Position numbers and translations under genes: made by a program. From Natronococcus sp. CG52 (GTDB lineage: Archaea > Halobacteriota > Halobacteria > Halobacteriales > Natrialbaceae), in the NCBI RefSeq assembly GCF_023913515.1, contig NZ_CP099391.1:3720001-3784000 (forward strand): a stretch of 64,000 nucleotides of DNA. Direction: 5' to 3'. The notes below the pieces were generated by a model that made no database searches, was not told the DNA's origin, and was given only the letters and a program-made list of their open reading frames with translations. Below are positions 18,771 to 27,146 of the stretch, piece after piece (positions within the stretch are counted from its first letter, which is position 1; the number at the start of each line of letters is the position of its first letter).

Positions 18771-19901
18771 TCACTCGAGCCGATCCAGCACCGCGTCCTT
18801 CTCGTAGGACAGCGAGAGCGAGCGCGAGCGACCGCGCCCCTCGATGTCGGCGTAGTCGGCGTCGATCAGTCCGAGCTGGTCGAGCTTGTTGACGATCTCG
18901 GAGTAGCGGGTGTAGCCGAGTTCCGACTCCTCGTGGAAGGTCTCGTACACCTCGCCGGCCTGGCCGCCGTCGTTGTTAGCGATGACCTCGAGCAGCGTCC
19001 GCTCGGTGTCCGAGAGCTCGGAGAGGCTCCGGGAGAGGGAGATGTACTTCGACTTCTCGTAGGCCTGCTCGACGTCCGTCATTTCGACGGTGCGACTGCC
19101 TCGCATCTCGGCGTTGAGCCCCGCCCGCCGCAGCAGATCGATTCCGACCCGGAGGTCGCCGCTCTCGGCCGTGCGGTCGGCCACGTGCTCGAGGGTGTCC
19201 CGCGAGATGACCCGGTCGCGAAAGCCGCGCTCGACCCGTTCCGCGAGGATGTCGACGATCTCCGACTGGCCGTACACCGGGAAGTAGACCTCCTCGGGGC
19301 GGAAGACGCTCTGGACGCGCGAGTCGAGTTCGTCGATGACCTCGAGCGTGGGATCCGAGGAGACGACGATGACGCCGATCTTCGCGCCGGGATACTCCTC
19401 GTGGGCCCGCAACAGCGAGTACAGCGTGTCGGAGGCCTCGTTCTCGTAGAAGAGATAGTTGATGTCGTCGAGGGCGACGACCAGCACGCGGTCGTCCTCG
19501 ACGAGCTTTTCGGCGATCTGCCCGAAGAGCTTCTTGAACGAGATGCCCGAAGAGGGGGGTTCGTAGTCGAACGTTCCCTCGAACAGCCGCGAGAACACCG
19601 AGTAGCGGGTGGAGTTGACCTGACAGTTGACGCGAATCGTGCGCACGTCGCTGGTCTGGGTTCCGACCTCGTCGAACAGCTTCTGGATCGCCGTCGTCTT
19701 CCCCGTCCCGGGCGGTCCTCGAACCATAACGTTTAACGGTCGCGAGCCGCGCACCGCTGGCCGTAACGCGTACGTGAGGTTCTGGGTCTGGCCCTCGCGG
19801 TGCTTGAACGTCTCGGGAACGTAGTCGATTTCGAAGACGTGCTCGTTTCGGAACACGGACTCGTCCCACGACAACATCCCCTCCTCGGGGTCGTCTGCCA
19901 T
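18771..19901 (-). CDS. Orc1/Cdc6 family replication initiation protein
   Basis: A 376-residue AAA+ protein from ATG 19901; an in-frame GTG three codons upstream is an alternative. Walker A GPPGTGKTT at about residue 63, Walker B VVALDDINYLFY, sensor 1 VIVVSSDPT, and an AAA+ lid with GDLRVGIDLLRRAG. The C-terminal 80 residues form the winged helix that binds origin repeats (GYTRYSEIVNKLDQLGLID). Archaeal Orc1/Cdc6 proteins recognise ORB elements and load MCM helicase. Haloarchaea carry many paralogues and not all sit beside an active origin; I saw no clear ORB repeats in the adjoining 530 bases. Confidence 0.93.
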   Translation of the reverse strand: MADDPEEGMLSWDESVFRNEHVFEIDYVPETFKHREGQTQNLTYALRPAVRGSRPLNVMVRGPPGTGKTTAIQKLFDEVGTQTSDVRTIRVNCQVNSTRYSVFSRLFEGTFDYEPPSSGISFKKLFGQIAEKLVEDDRVLVVALDDINYLFYENEASDTLYSLLRAHEEYPGAKIGVIVVSSDPTLEVIDELDSRVQSVFRPEEVYFPVYGQSEIVDILAERVERGFRDRVISRDTLEHVADRTAESGDLRVGIDLLRRAGLNAEMRGSRTVEMTDVEQAYEKSKYISLSRSLSELSDTERTLLEVIANNDGGQAGEVYETFHEESELGYTRYSEIVNKLDQLGLIDADYADIEGRGRSRSLSLSYEKDAVLDRLE

Positions 19902-20435
19902 TACTTTCACCTCGCTGTCGAAGTTACTTAGTTGTTTGCGAGCGATGCGCGAACTGCAGGCGGTTCGACTCGATCGAGGCTAACGGAGCCCACTCTGGCG
20001 GTTTTCGTCCTAAAACGTCACGCCCGCCGAGCGCCGTTTACTTCGAGCAACGGTAAATGGCCGGACGGGCCGTCGAACTCGAGAATCCGTTTAACACCTG
20101 TATAATGAAGCGCTATACTCCAGAATAGGATTCTTGATGGGACCAGGTATCTCGTCGTGGCACGCGGACCGCACACAGACGAGCGCCACAGCACGTATCG
20201 CTGCCGGCGCCACAGCGTGTATCGCTGCCGATGTGTACTCGACGAGCCACGGCGTGACGCGAGCGGCATCGACGAGCTGGATCTACGGCTCGTCTGCCAG
20301 CACGGCTCGCGATCACGAGCGTCGTGGAGCCCCGCACGTCACGATCGCACCTCGATCCGTCTCCGATCGCCCTCGAGCGTCGCCAGCGTTCCGACGTGAG
20401 ACGAACGCCGCGTCAGAACTACCGGAGACAGTACT
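19902..20435. other. Intergenic region between orc1/cdc6 and the Asp/Gly-repeat gene
   Basis: About 530 bases without a supportable gene. It contains a TATA-like TATAATGAAG near 20100, and a 24-base unit repeated twice in tandem at 20184-20231. I looked for repeated origin-recognition boxes (long G-runs with inverted TTCCA/TGGAA arms) because of the neighbouring initiator gene and found none that were convincing. Confidence 0.5.
20184..20231. repeat. Two tandem 24-base imperfect repeats
   Basis: CGCCACAGCACGTATCGCTG plus CCGG (20184-20207) is followed directly by CGCCACAGCGTGTATCGCTG plus CCGA (20208-20231). The copies differ at three positions. The pair lies in the non-coding region between the Orc1/Cdc6 gene and the Asp/Gly-repeat gene. 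It may be a regulatory site or simple slippage. Confidence 0.5.
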
Positions 20436-21203
20436 ATGAGCCATCCAAGTCAACAGCAGGAGGCACGATCAGTCTCTACCGGTGCACAGTTGCTGCTGGT
20501 CGTCGCCGGCATCGCGTTTCTCGTCGCCGGGATCGCACTCGCGGCGAGCGGTTCGAGCATCGACGAGGCGATCACCGGCGTCGACACCGACGATATCGAC
20601 GAGGATCCCGACGAAACCGATACTCGAGACGACGAGGAACCCAACGACGGAAACGGCGGAGACGGCGCCGGTGATGAGAGCGACGGTGGAGACGAAAGCG
20701 GCGGCGGCGACGGAACCGACGACACCGGCGGGAACGACGAAGACGGTTCCGACGACTCCGGCGCCGACGACGGTGGCGACGGAGGCGGTGGCGGCGACGG
20801 AAACGACGGAGGCGGCGGCGACGGAACCGACGACACCGGCGGGAACGACGAAGACGGTTCCGACGACTCCGGCGCCGACGACGGTGGCACTGACGACGAT
20901 GACGGAACCGACGACGGCGGGGATGACGGCGGTGACGGTACCGATGACGACGAAAGTGACGACGACGAAGCGGATGACGATCCGTTCGGAGGCGGCGATG
21001 ACGACGCTGACGACGACGACGGTGGCGCTGACGACGGTGACGGAACCGACGACGGCGGGGATGACGGCGGTGACGGAACCGACGACGGCGGTGACGGTGC
21101 CGATGACGAGGAAGGTGACGACGAGACAGATGGCGACAGCGAGGAAGACGACGGGGATGACGAGGACGATGACGACAGCTGGTTCTCCTCCGTCAACAAC
21201 TGA
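20436..21203 (+). CDS. Membrane-anchored Asp/Gly-repeat protein
   Basis: A 255-residue protein. Residues 1-17 are hydrophilic, 18-41 form a single transmembrane segment (LLLVVAGIAFLVAGIALAAS), and the remaining 210 residues are almost only Asp, Gly, Glu, Ser, Thr and Asn, with many GDGTDD and DDGGDDGG units. A 78-base DNA block is duplicated exactly inside it. The end is DDDDSWFSSVNN. No catalytic residues. It is likely an extracellular or cytosolic acidic tail on a membrane anchor. Function unknown; repeat instability is likely. Confidence 0.7.
   Translation: MSHPSQQQEARSVSTGAQLLLVVAGIAFLVAGIALAASGSSIDEAITGVDTDDIDEDPDETDTRDDEEPNDGNGGDGAGDESDGGDESGGGDGTDDTGGNDEDGSDDSGADDGGDGGGGGDGNDGGGGDGTDDTGGNDEDGSDDSGADDGGTDDDDGTDDGGDDGGDGTDDDESDDDEADDDPFGGGDDDADDDDGGADDGDGTDDGGDDGGDGTDDGGDGADDEEGDDETDGDSEEDDGDDEDDDDSWFSSVNN
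20700..20888 (+). repeat. Exact 78-base direct duplication within the Asp/Gly gene
   Basis: Positions 20700-20777 and 20811-20888 are identical, offset by 111 bases (37 codons), so the reading frame is kept. Each copy encodes GDGTDDTGGNDEDGSDDSGA. Identity at every wobble base points to a recent duplication or gene conversion. Confidence 0.8.
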
Positions 21204-22162
21204 CGTCGTCCGGCGGATCTAACTGCTTTAATACCGGTCCAACGATTGTTGTCCTCGAGGCGTTCTCACTCGTTCGATCGCACTGGTAGTGACGACGACG
21301 ACTCGGTCGACAGCTGCTGACCCCGTCTCGACGTTCGAATCCGAGGCGTCGACGGATCTCTCGGAAGCGGTCGTCGACGACACCTGCACGGCTACGGTCT
21401 CGAGCCGGTCCGAAACGTACGGCACGGCTCGACAGTTCGCGGCGCACTGCGCTGACTCGTCCGGCAGCTCACAGGAGGAGAGACGACGCGTTTCGATCGG
21501 TCCTGTCGTTCGTCCCGATGAGCGAGCAGTCCACTGAGACGCTGGCGACCGTCCGTCGGATCGACATCGACGGTCCGTGATAGCGACGGGAGTAGCGCTC
21601 CCGCCCGGTGGCGAACTCGCGACGATCACCGCGGGTCGCTCGAGGTCGACGCTTCCGGCATCGTCGGTCGCGCCGAGTCCGAGGGGGACTGTCCGGACTT
21701 CGACGTGACGGTTCCTGCTCGTCGCAGTAAACCCACCTCACCGTAGTCGGGACGTAATCAACGTAGCGCCGGTAGCGACTCCTTGCGCGGGAACCGCTGA
21801 CTGGCCGGTCACCAACTGCGAGAGCGACGCCGACCCGTCGGCGGACCAGTTGCGGCCACCGAAACCGGCCGCTGACCATCATCCGGGATGTACGGGCGCG
21901 TGCGTACATTCGAGCCTACGGGAGGCTCGAGGGGACCGACGACCCGAGCAGTCGGCGTTCCCCGTTCGTTCTGGCGACGACGAACGGCCGGCAGCGGTAG
22001 TTCGAGGAGTCGCGAGCGACGAACGTTGCTCTACGGGCGACGCCGGAAAATCAACGACAGAGTAGCCGCGGAACACCGCTGCAAAATCACCGAATCGACG
22101 AAAATCGGACCGACGCGGAAAGAGACAGTCAGCGCGGGAGGATGACCGCTACGGCGGTAGCC
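21204..22162. other. Long intergenic region with coding-like remnants
   Basis: About 960 bases with no intact gene that I can support. Open frames in all six frames are short and rich in Arg/Ser. Two blocks at about 21518-21720 look like fragments of a decayed gene (listed separately). The rest shows no repeat, hairpin array or RNA gene that I recognise. Confidence 0.4.
21518..21720 (+). pseudogene. Possible decayed gene fragment
   Basis: MSEQSTETLATVRRIDIDGP from ATG 21518 ends in stop codons. In the same frame further on GGELATITAGR appears, and one base shift later the sequence reads LEVDASGIVGRAESEGDCP followed by DFDVTVP. These blocks have the acidic composition and codon pattern of real haloarchaeal proteins, unlike surrounding frames, but are interrupted by stops and a frame change. 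The family is not recognised. This is a tentative call. Confidence 0.25.
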
Positions 22163-23968
22163 TTACTCGACGGTGACGCTCTTCGCCAGGTTGCGCGGCT
22201 TGTCGATCGGTCGGTCGAGCAGGTCCGCGGCGTAGTAGGAGACGAGTTGCAGCTGGACGTTCGCGAGCAGTCCGGCCCAGACGGGATGCGTGTCGGGGAC
22301 CGAGAGGTGGACCTCGGCCGCGTCGACGACCGGGTGGTCGTCCGGCGAGACGGCGATGATCGACGCGCCGCGGGTTTGGGCCTCGATCGCGTTCGTCTTC
22401 GTCTTGTCGTCGTCGCCGCCGGTACAGACCGCGAAGATCGGGGTCTGTTCCGTGACGAGCGCCAGCGGTCCGTGCTTGAGTTCGCCGGACGCGAACCCTT
22501 CGGCGTGCTCGTAGGTGATCTCCTTGAACTTCAGCGCCCCCTCGAGCGCGACGGGGTGGCCGAGGCCGTTACCGATAAAGAAGAACGCCTCGCTGTCGAT
22601 GAACTGTTTGGCGAGGCGTTCGGCGTCGGTGGTCTCGAGGATCTCTTCGACGTGCTCGGGGAGGTCCTCTAGGTCCGCGAGCATCTCCTCGAGGTCGTCG
22701 ACGGGTGTGCCGTGCGGAACGTCGGCGGCGATGCGCTGGCTGACCAGCGCGAGCGAGACCGCCTGCGAGGAGAACGTCTTGGTCGCGGCGACCCCGACCT
22801 CCGGACCGGCGCGGATGTACATCGCGTCGTCGGTCTCGCGAGCGATCGTCGAACCGACGACGTTCGTAACGGCCAGCGTTCGCGCGCCACGATCGCTCGC
22901 CTCACGGATCGCGCCCAGCGTGTCCGCGGTCTCGCCGCTCTGCGTGACGGCGATCGTCAGGGTATCCTCGTCGACGGGCCCCGAAGCGGAGTCGTACTCG
23001 CTCGCGCGGATCACTTCGGTCCGGACGCCGGATGCCTTCAGCAGCTGAGCGCCGTAAAGTGCCGCGTGGTAGGACGTTCCACAGGCGACGAACTGGACCT
23101 CCTCGACGTCCGTAAAGGAGCCGGCCGGCAGCGCCTCGAGGTCGACCTCGCCGTCCTCGACGCGGCCCTCGATCGTGTTCGCGAGCGAGGTTGGCTGGCT
23201 GTGGATCTCCTTTTTCATGTAGTGGTCGTACTCGCCCTTGCCGGCGTCCTCCGGATCCCAGTCGACCGTGTCGACCTCGCGGTGGATCGTCTCGCCCTCG
23301 AGGTCGGTAATCTCGTACGACTCCGGCTCGAGAACGACGGCGTCGCCGTCCTCGAGGTAGATCACTTCGTCCGTATAGTCGAGGAACGCGGGGACGTCGC
23401 TCGCGAGGTACCACTCGTCAGCGCCGAGTCCGAGGACGAGCGGGGAGCCCTTCCGGGCCGCGTAGACGCGGTCCTCGCCGTCGACGATCGCCGCGATGGC
23501 GTAGCTGCCCTCGAGCGTGTCGACTGCGTGACGGACCGCCTCCTCGGTCGACATCTCGCCGCGGTACTCGTCGATGAGGTGCGGGATGACCTCGGTGTCC
23601 GTGTCGCTCTTGAAGACGTGGCCCTTCTCGCTGAGCTCCTCGCGGAGTTCGTCGTAGTTGTCGATGACGCCGTTGTGAACGACGGCGACGTCACCGGCAG
23701 TGTCCGTGTGCGGGTGTGCGTTCTCCTCGGTCGGCGGGCCGTGGGTACTCCAGCGAGTGTGGCCGATGCCGACGTTTCCGCTCGGCAGGTAGTTCAGCTT
23801 CGACTTCAGGTCGGAGACCTCACCGGAGGTCTTGTGGACTTTCACGCCCGAGCCGTTCTGGACGGCGATCCCCGCGGAGTCGTAGCCGCGGTACTCGAGG
23901 TTCTCGAGACCGGTCAGCAGCGAGTCGGCGGCGTCGTCGGAACCGATTCGCGCGATGATTCCGCACAT
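22163..23968 (-). CDS. glmS: Glutamine--fructose-6-phosphate aminotransferase (isomerising)
   Basis: A 601-residue GlmS making glucosamine-6-phosphate from fructose-6-phosphate and glutamine, the entry to UDP-GlcNAc. The start at 23968 is fixed because the catalytic Cys must follow Met (MCGIIARIG). The N-terminal amidotransferase shows GYDSAGIAV, HTRWSTHGPPTEENAHPH and VVHNGVIDNYDEL; two SIS domains follow (FVACGTSYHAALYGAQ, then FFFIGNGLGHPVALEGALKFKE), and the protein ends with the family tail PRNLAKSVTVE. It lies about 1.8 kb before the polysaccharide locus, which would use its product. The frame stays open for 69 codons upstream to an ATG at 24175, perhaps a long leader. Confidence 0.97.
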   Translation of the reverse strand: MCGIIARIGSDDAADSLLTGLENLEYRGYDSAGIAVQNGSGVKVHKTSGEVSDLKSKLNYLPSGNVGIGHTRWSTHGPPTEENAHPHTDTAGDVAVVHNGVIDNYDELREELSEKGHVFKSDTDTEVIPHLIDEYRGEMSTEEAVRHAVDTLEGSYAIAAIVDGEDRVYAARKGSPLVLGLGADEWYLASDVPAFLDYTDEVIYLEDGDAVVLEPESYEITDLEGETIHREVDTVDWDPEDAGKGEYDHYMKKEIHSQPTSLANTIEGRVEDGEVDLEALPAGSFTDVEEVQFVACGTSYHAALYGAQLLKASGVRTEVIRASEYDSASGPVDEDTLTIAVTQSGETADTLGAIREASDRGARTLAVTNVVGSTIARETDDAMYIRAGPEVGVAATKTFSSQAVSLALVSQRIAADVPHGTPVDDLEEMLADLEDLPEHVEEILETTDAERLAKQFIDSEAFFFIGNGLGHPVALEGALKFKEITYEHAEGFASGELKHGPLALVTEQTPIFAVCTGGDDDKTKTNAIEAQTRGASIIAVSPDDHPVVDAAEVHLSVPDTHPVWAGLLANVQLQLVSYYAADLLDRPIDKPRNLAKSVTVE

Positions 23969-24755
23969 TAGTGTGACACCTCCGGAGCTACGGTCGCTAC
24001 GACCGGGGAGGGAGAGCGAGCAGAGCAGGCCGTCCGAGTCGCGGTGATCGAACGTCGGTTCGGTACGCCAGTGTGGCGTGCAGTCCTGTAGCGTGTCATA
24101 GATGTATTCCTCCCGGGCCTTCTGTCCCTGAGCGTCGACCCGGTGCGTACTCCGTAGATGTCCGACAACGCCCATTACTATGGATCGGATAAGTAGCGAG
24201 AGACGAGTGTTTCCGAAGTTTTTCCAGAAACGGTCAGAAGAATTATGCGAGTGTGTGATGGTTAGACGTGCTACTTCCTTCTCGGAACGAACGATCTCGG
24301 TCGTCCGGGGGGTGCTACGGGGCGAAAAACGACCGCTGACGCACGCGCGCACTCTGTTTCACGCGCGTTACGTGACCTTATTCGACCACTAAGGAGCGTA
24401 CAGCCGTTGACTCCGCAACCCTGTCGATCGGCGTCGATACGACCGGCATCCAGAGCGATACTGTCACGATAGCCCGACGAATTCGTTGAAACGGCAGTTC
24501 TGTGTAAACAGTGGTCTTCGAAGAGCGCCGATAGACGAGCGCCGGGAACGTTCGTGTGACAGATATCGGATGCGCTTTTGCGCTTCGATCACCACTCGAG
24601 ACTGGCGTAGTCGTTCGACCAGCGTCCGCGTGACTACCGGTCAGAACGGTTCGTAATCGTTCGGTCGAAATCCGCACGTCGGGCACCGAGAAGGAACGGG
24701 AAGCGAGCGGAAGGTGGAGAGAACCAGCGACGCTGACTGCGCAGCAACGATCTGG
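23969..24755. other. Intergenic region with probable glmS leader
   Basis: Between glmS and the HTH-membrane regulator, both on the minus strand. A TATA-like TACTTATCC (minus strand) lies near 24188-24197, just before an ATG at 24175, about 207 bases upstream of the GlmS start. This suggests transcription begins far upstream, leaving a long leader in frame with glmS. The remaining 24200-24750 contains no gene I can support. Confidence 0.4.
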
Positions 24756-25403
24756 TTACTGCGGCGACTTTCTGACGGCGACCGACGGGTCGTCGGCCTG
24801 ATCGGATCCGTCGGGACCGTGGTCCGCGAGGACGATTGCGTTCTCACGACCGACCGAAACCTTACCGACCTCGCCCCGTTCGTGCATTTCCGAGAGGAGA
24901 CGGCTGACCTTCGACTTCGACCAGCCCGTCTCCTCGACGATGCGATACTGGTACGTCCGACCGTCGTTCTCGACGAGTATCCGGATGATCTGTCCCCTGT
25001 CACTCAGCAACTCGTCCGGCGTGTCTGGTGAGATGTACGCTTCGTACGTGTGCGTTGGCTCGTCGTCTACCGGCTCGTCGGTTTCGTCGGCTGTCTCCTG
25101 ACCCGACAGTGCTGCCATCGGATCGAGGTCGAGGTCGCGGTTCGACAGCGCCTCGATGAGACGCGCCCCGATGAGTACGCTGATGATCAAGACCGCGGCG
25201 GCCACCAGTGCGAACTCCCAGATGGGGGCGTTCAGGAAGTGAACGACCTGCGAGACGCCCCGATCGACGACGGGAGCGGCCGCTGCCGGACGGAGTGTCC
25301 CGCTGTCGGCGGCCGAAACCAACGCTGTGGCGGGGTCTCCGTCGGTGAACAGTGCGTCGCTGAAGACGGATGCGGATACGATATCGGTCGTGCTGGGCTC
25401 CAT
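24756..25403 (-). CDS. Membrane-linked winged-helix transcriptional regulator (DUF7343-like)
   Basis: A 215-residue protein from ATG 25403 (MEPSTTDIVSASV); in-frame upstream starts at 25442 and 25478 exist. After an extracytoplasmic N-terminal stretch of about 65 residues comes one transmembrane helix (FALVAAAVLIISVLIGARL), an acidic linker and a C-terminal winged helix (LSDRGQIIRILVENDGRTYQ, then WSKSKVSRLLSEMHERGEVGKVSVGRENAIVL). This matches haloarchaeal membrane-bound HTH regulators that may sense envelope state. It lies 346 bases from, and divergent to, the start of the polysaccharide operon, so a regulatory link is plausible but unproved. Confidence 0.8.
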   Translation of the reverse strand: MEPSTTDIVSASVFSDALFTDGDPATALVSAADSGTLRPAAAAPVVDRGVSQVVHFLNAPIWEFALVAAAVLIISVLIGARLIEALSNRDLDLDPMAALSGQETADETDEPVDDEPTHTYEAYISPDTPDELLSDRGQIIRILVENDGRTYQYRIVEETGWSKSKVSRLLSEMHERGEVGKVSVGRENAIVLADHGPDGSDQADDPSVAVRKSPQ

Positions 25404-25748
25404 GGTTGCTAGATTCGGGTATGACCGAACGTGAGAGAACATATTCACATCGGTCGTATCTGGGTACAATAATGACATCCAACTTCATTATGCGGTCAAA
25501 CAGATTCGCTTAAGGCCGAGATAAGGGCTCAGCCCATGAGAAACGAAACCAAGGCCGAACAGTGGGCGAGCGGTGCGTAGACCGTTGATGTATCCGAACG
25601 GCGTCGGACGGGACAGTTTATCGGCTATATAGTAAACCAGTGACGCTGTCTTGTCCCACTCGAGGCATGTCAGCCGTCTCGAACGGCGTCTGACACAGCA
25701 GCCCGACGCACAGGCGTCGACCGTGCGTCGGGCGCGTGACACACCACT
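25404..25748. other. Divergent promoter region before the polysaccharide operon
   Basis: About 345 bases between the membrane HTH regulator (minus) and the nucleotide-sugar dehydrogenase (plus). It contains a plus-strand promoter-like block at 25616-25637. No open frame here has coding character. Confidence 0.5.
25616..25637 (+). promoter_or_regulatory. Promoter-like block of the nucleotide-sugar dehydrogenase operon
   Basis: GTTTATCGGCTATATAGTAA has a GTTTA box, a TCGGC spacer and a TATATA-type box. The start codon is about 115 bases downstream, implying a leader. The same layout recurs before other genes of the locus (41047, 42203, 44465, 44593, 50567, 52710). Confidence 0.4.
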
Positions 25749-27146
25749 ATGACCCCACCACTTAGCGACACCGAGAGACGAACGGACGGGCCAGAGAGCG
25801 ATCATCAGACAGACAGTCAGCCGGACGGAGAGGTCCTCCTCGAGGAATCGGTGGAAGAGCGGGTCCAGGACGCGACGGTCTGTGTGGTCGGTCTCGGATA
25901 CGTCGGACTCCCCCTCGCGGTCGGGTTCGCGAAGGCGGACTACCGCGTCGTCGGATTCGACGTCGACGATTCGAAGGTCGAGACGCTGCAAAGCGGGGTC
26001 GACACGACCGGCGACCTCTCGGACGACGATATCCTCGACGGTGACGTTACGTACACGACCGACGACGCCGCGATCCGTGACGCAGATTACGTGCTCGTCA
26101 CGGTTCCGACCCCCGTCGAGGAGGAGCGACCGAACCTGGCGTTCATCAAGAGCGCCGCCGAAACCGTCGGTGAGCACGTCGAGCGTGGAACCACCGTAAT
26201 TCTCGAGTCGACGGTCTACCCGGGGGTCACGCGCGAGGTGTTCGCCCCGGCTATCGAGGACGCCTCCGGGCTCGAGGCCGGCGAGGACTTCTTCGTCGGC
26301 TACTCGCCCGAGCGGGCGACGCCGGGTGACGGAGAACACTCGCTCGAGAACGTCGTCAAGGTCGTGGGCGGGCAGAACGAGGCTGTCCGGGAGGACGTCG
26401 CGACGCTCTACGAGTCCGTCGTCGACGCGGGCGTCCACCGCGCCTCGTCGGTCGAAGTGGCCGAGGCGAGCAAGGTCATCGAGAACGTTCAGCGCGACGT
26501 CAACATCGCGCTGATGAACGAGCTCTCGATGGTCTTCGAGGAGATGGATCTCGATACCCACGAGGTGCTCGAGGCGGCGGGGACGAAGTGGAACTTCCAC
26601 GACTACCGGCCGGGGCTCGTCGGCGGACACTGCATTCCGGTCGATCCGTACTTCTTCGCCCACCGCGCGAAGCAGGTGGGTGCCGACCCGGAGCTGGTCC
26701 TGTCCAGCCGGAAGGTCAACGAGTCGATGCCCGAGCACGTCGCGGACCTGACGATCAAGGCGCTCAACGAGGGCCACAAGACGCTTCGAGACAGTCGCGT
26801 GCTCGTCCTCGGACTCACGTACAAGCGAAACGTCGCCGACATCCGGAGTTCGAAGGTCGCGAACGTCATCGACGAGCTGAAAGAGTTCGACGTCGACGTC
26901 GTCGGCTACGATCCGCACGCGGACGACGACGCCGTCGAGCAGTCGTTCGGCATCGACGTCCAGGACTCGCTCTCGTTCGAGGAGTTCGACGGCGTCCTGC
27001 TGGCGACGCCGCACAGCGAGTTCGACGACCTCGACCTCGGAGAGCTGTCGACGTCGCTCAACGACGACGCCGCGCTGGTCGACGTCGCCGGAGCGTTCGA
27101 CGCCGACGAGGCGACCGCTGAAGGACTCATCTACCGGGGGGTATAA
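25749..27146 (+). CDS. Nucleotide-sugar dehydrogenase (UDP-ManNAc/UDP-Glc dehydrogenase type)
   Basis: A 465-residue enzyme that oxidises C6 of a UDP-sugar to a uronic acid using NAD. The N-terminal Rossmann motif is VCVVGLGYVGLPLAVGFAKA after about 40 extra residues; the central domain shows SPERATPGDGEHSLENVVK and helix ASKVIENVQRDVNIALMNE; the catalytic Cys lies in GGHCIPVDPYFFAHRA; the C-terminal domain has LGLTYKRNVADIRSSK. Sequence style is closer to WecC/AglM-type N-acetyl-hexosamine dehydrogenases than to classical Ugd, but substrate needs testing. It is first in an operon: its TAA overlaps the ATG of the next gene. Confidence 0.93.
   Translation: MTPPLSDTERRTDGPESDHQTDSQPDGEVLLEESVEERVQDATVCVVGLGYVGLPLAVGFAKADYRVVGFDVDDSKVETLQSGVDTTGDLSDDDILDGDVTYTTDDAAIRDADYVLVTVPTPVEEERPNLAFIKSAAETVGEHVERGTTVILESTVYPGVTREVFAPAIEDASGLEAGEDFFVGYSPERATPGDGEHSLENVVKVVGGQNEAVREDVATLYESVVDAGVHRASSVEVAEASKVIENVQRDVNIALMNELSMVFEEMDLDTHEVLEAAGTKWNFHDYRPGLVGGHCIPVDPYFFAHRAKQVGADPELVLSSRKVNESMPEHVADLTIKALNEGHKTLRDSRVLVLGLTYKRNVADIRSSKVANVIDELKEFDVDVVGYDPHADDDAVEQSFGIDVQDSLSFEEFDGVLLATPHSEFDDLDLGELSTSLNDDAALVDVAGAFDADEATAEGLIYRGV

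Noticed and set aside
19902-20435. Replication origin next to orc1/cdc6
   Set aside because: No pair of ORB-like inverted elements with G-rich tails was found; the AT content is only modestly raised. Haloarchaeal orc genes often lie away from origins.
21331-21360. Possible tRNA T-loop (GTTCGAATC)
   Set aside because: The bases on each side do not form a 5-base-pair T-stem, and no acceptor stem, D-arm or anticodon arm could be fitted.
24176-24352. Further N-terminal extension of GlmS beyond 24175
   Set aside because: It would bury the catalytic Cys2 in a 729-residue protein, and the extra sequence is Ser/Arg-rich with no domain.
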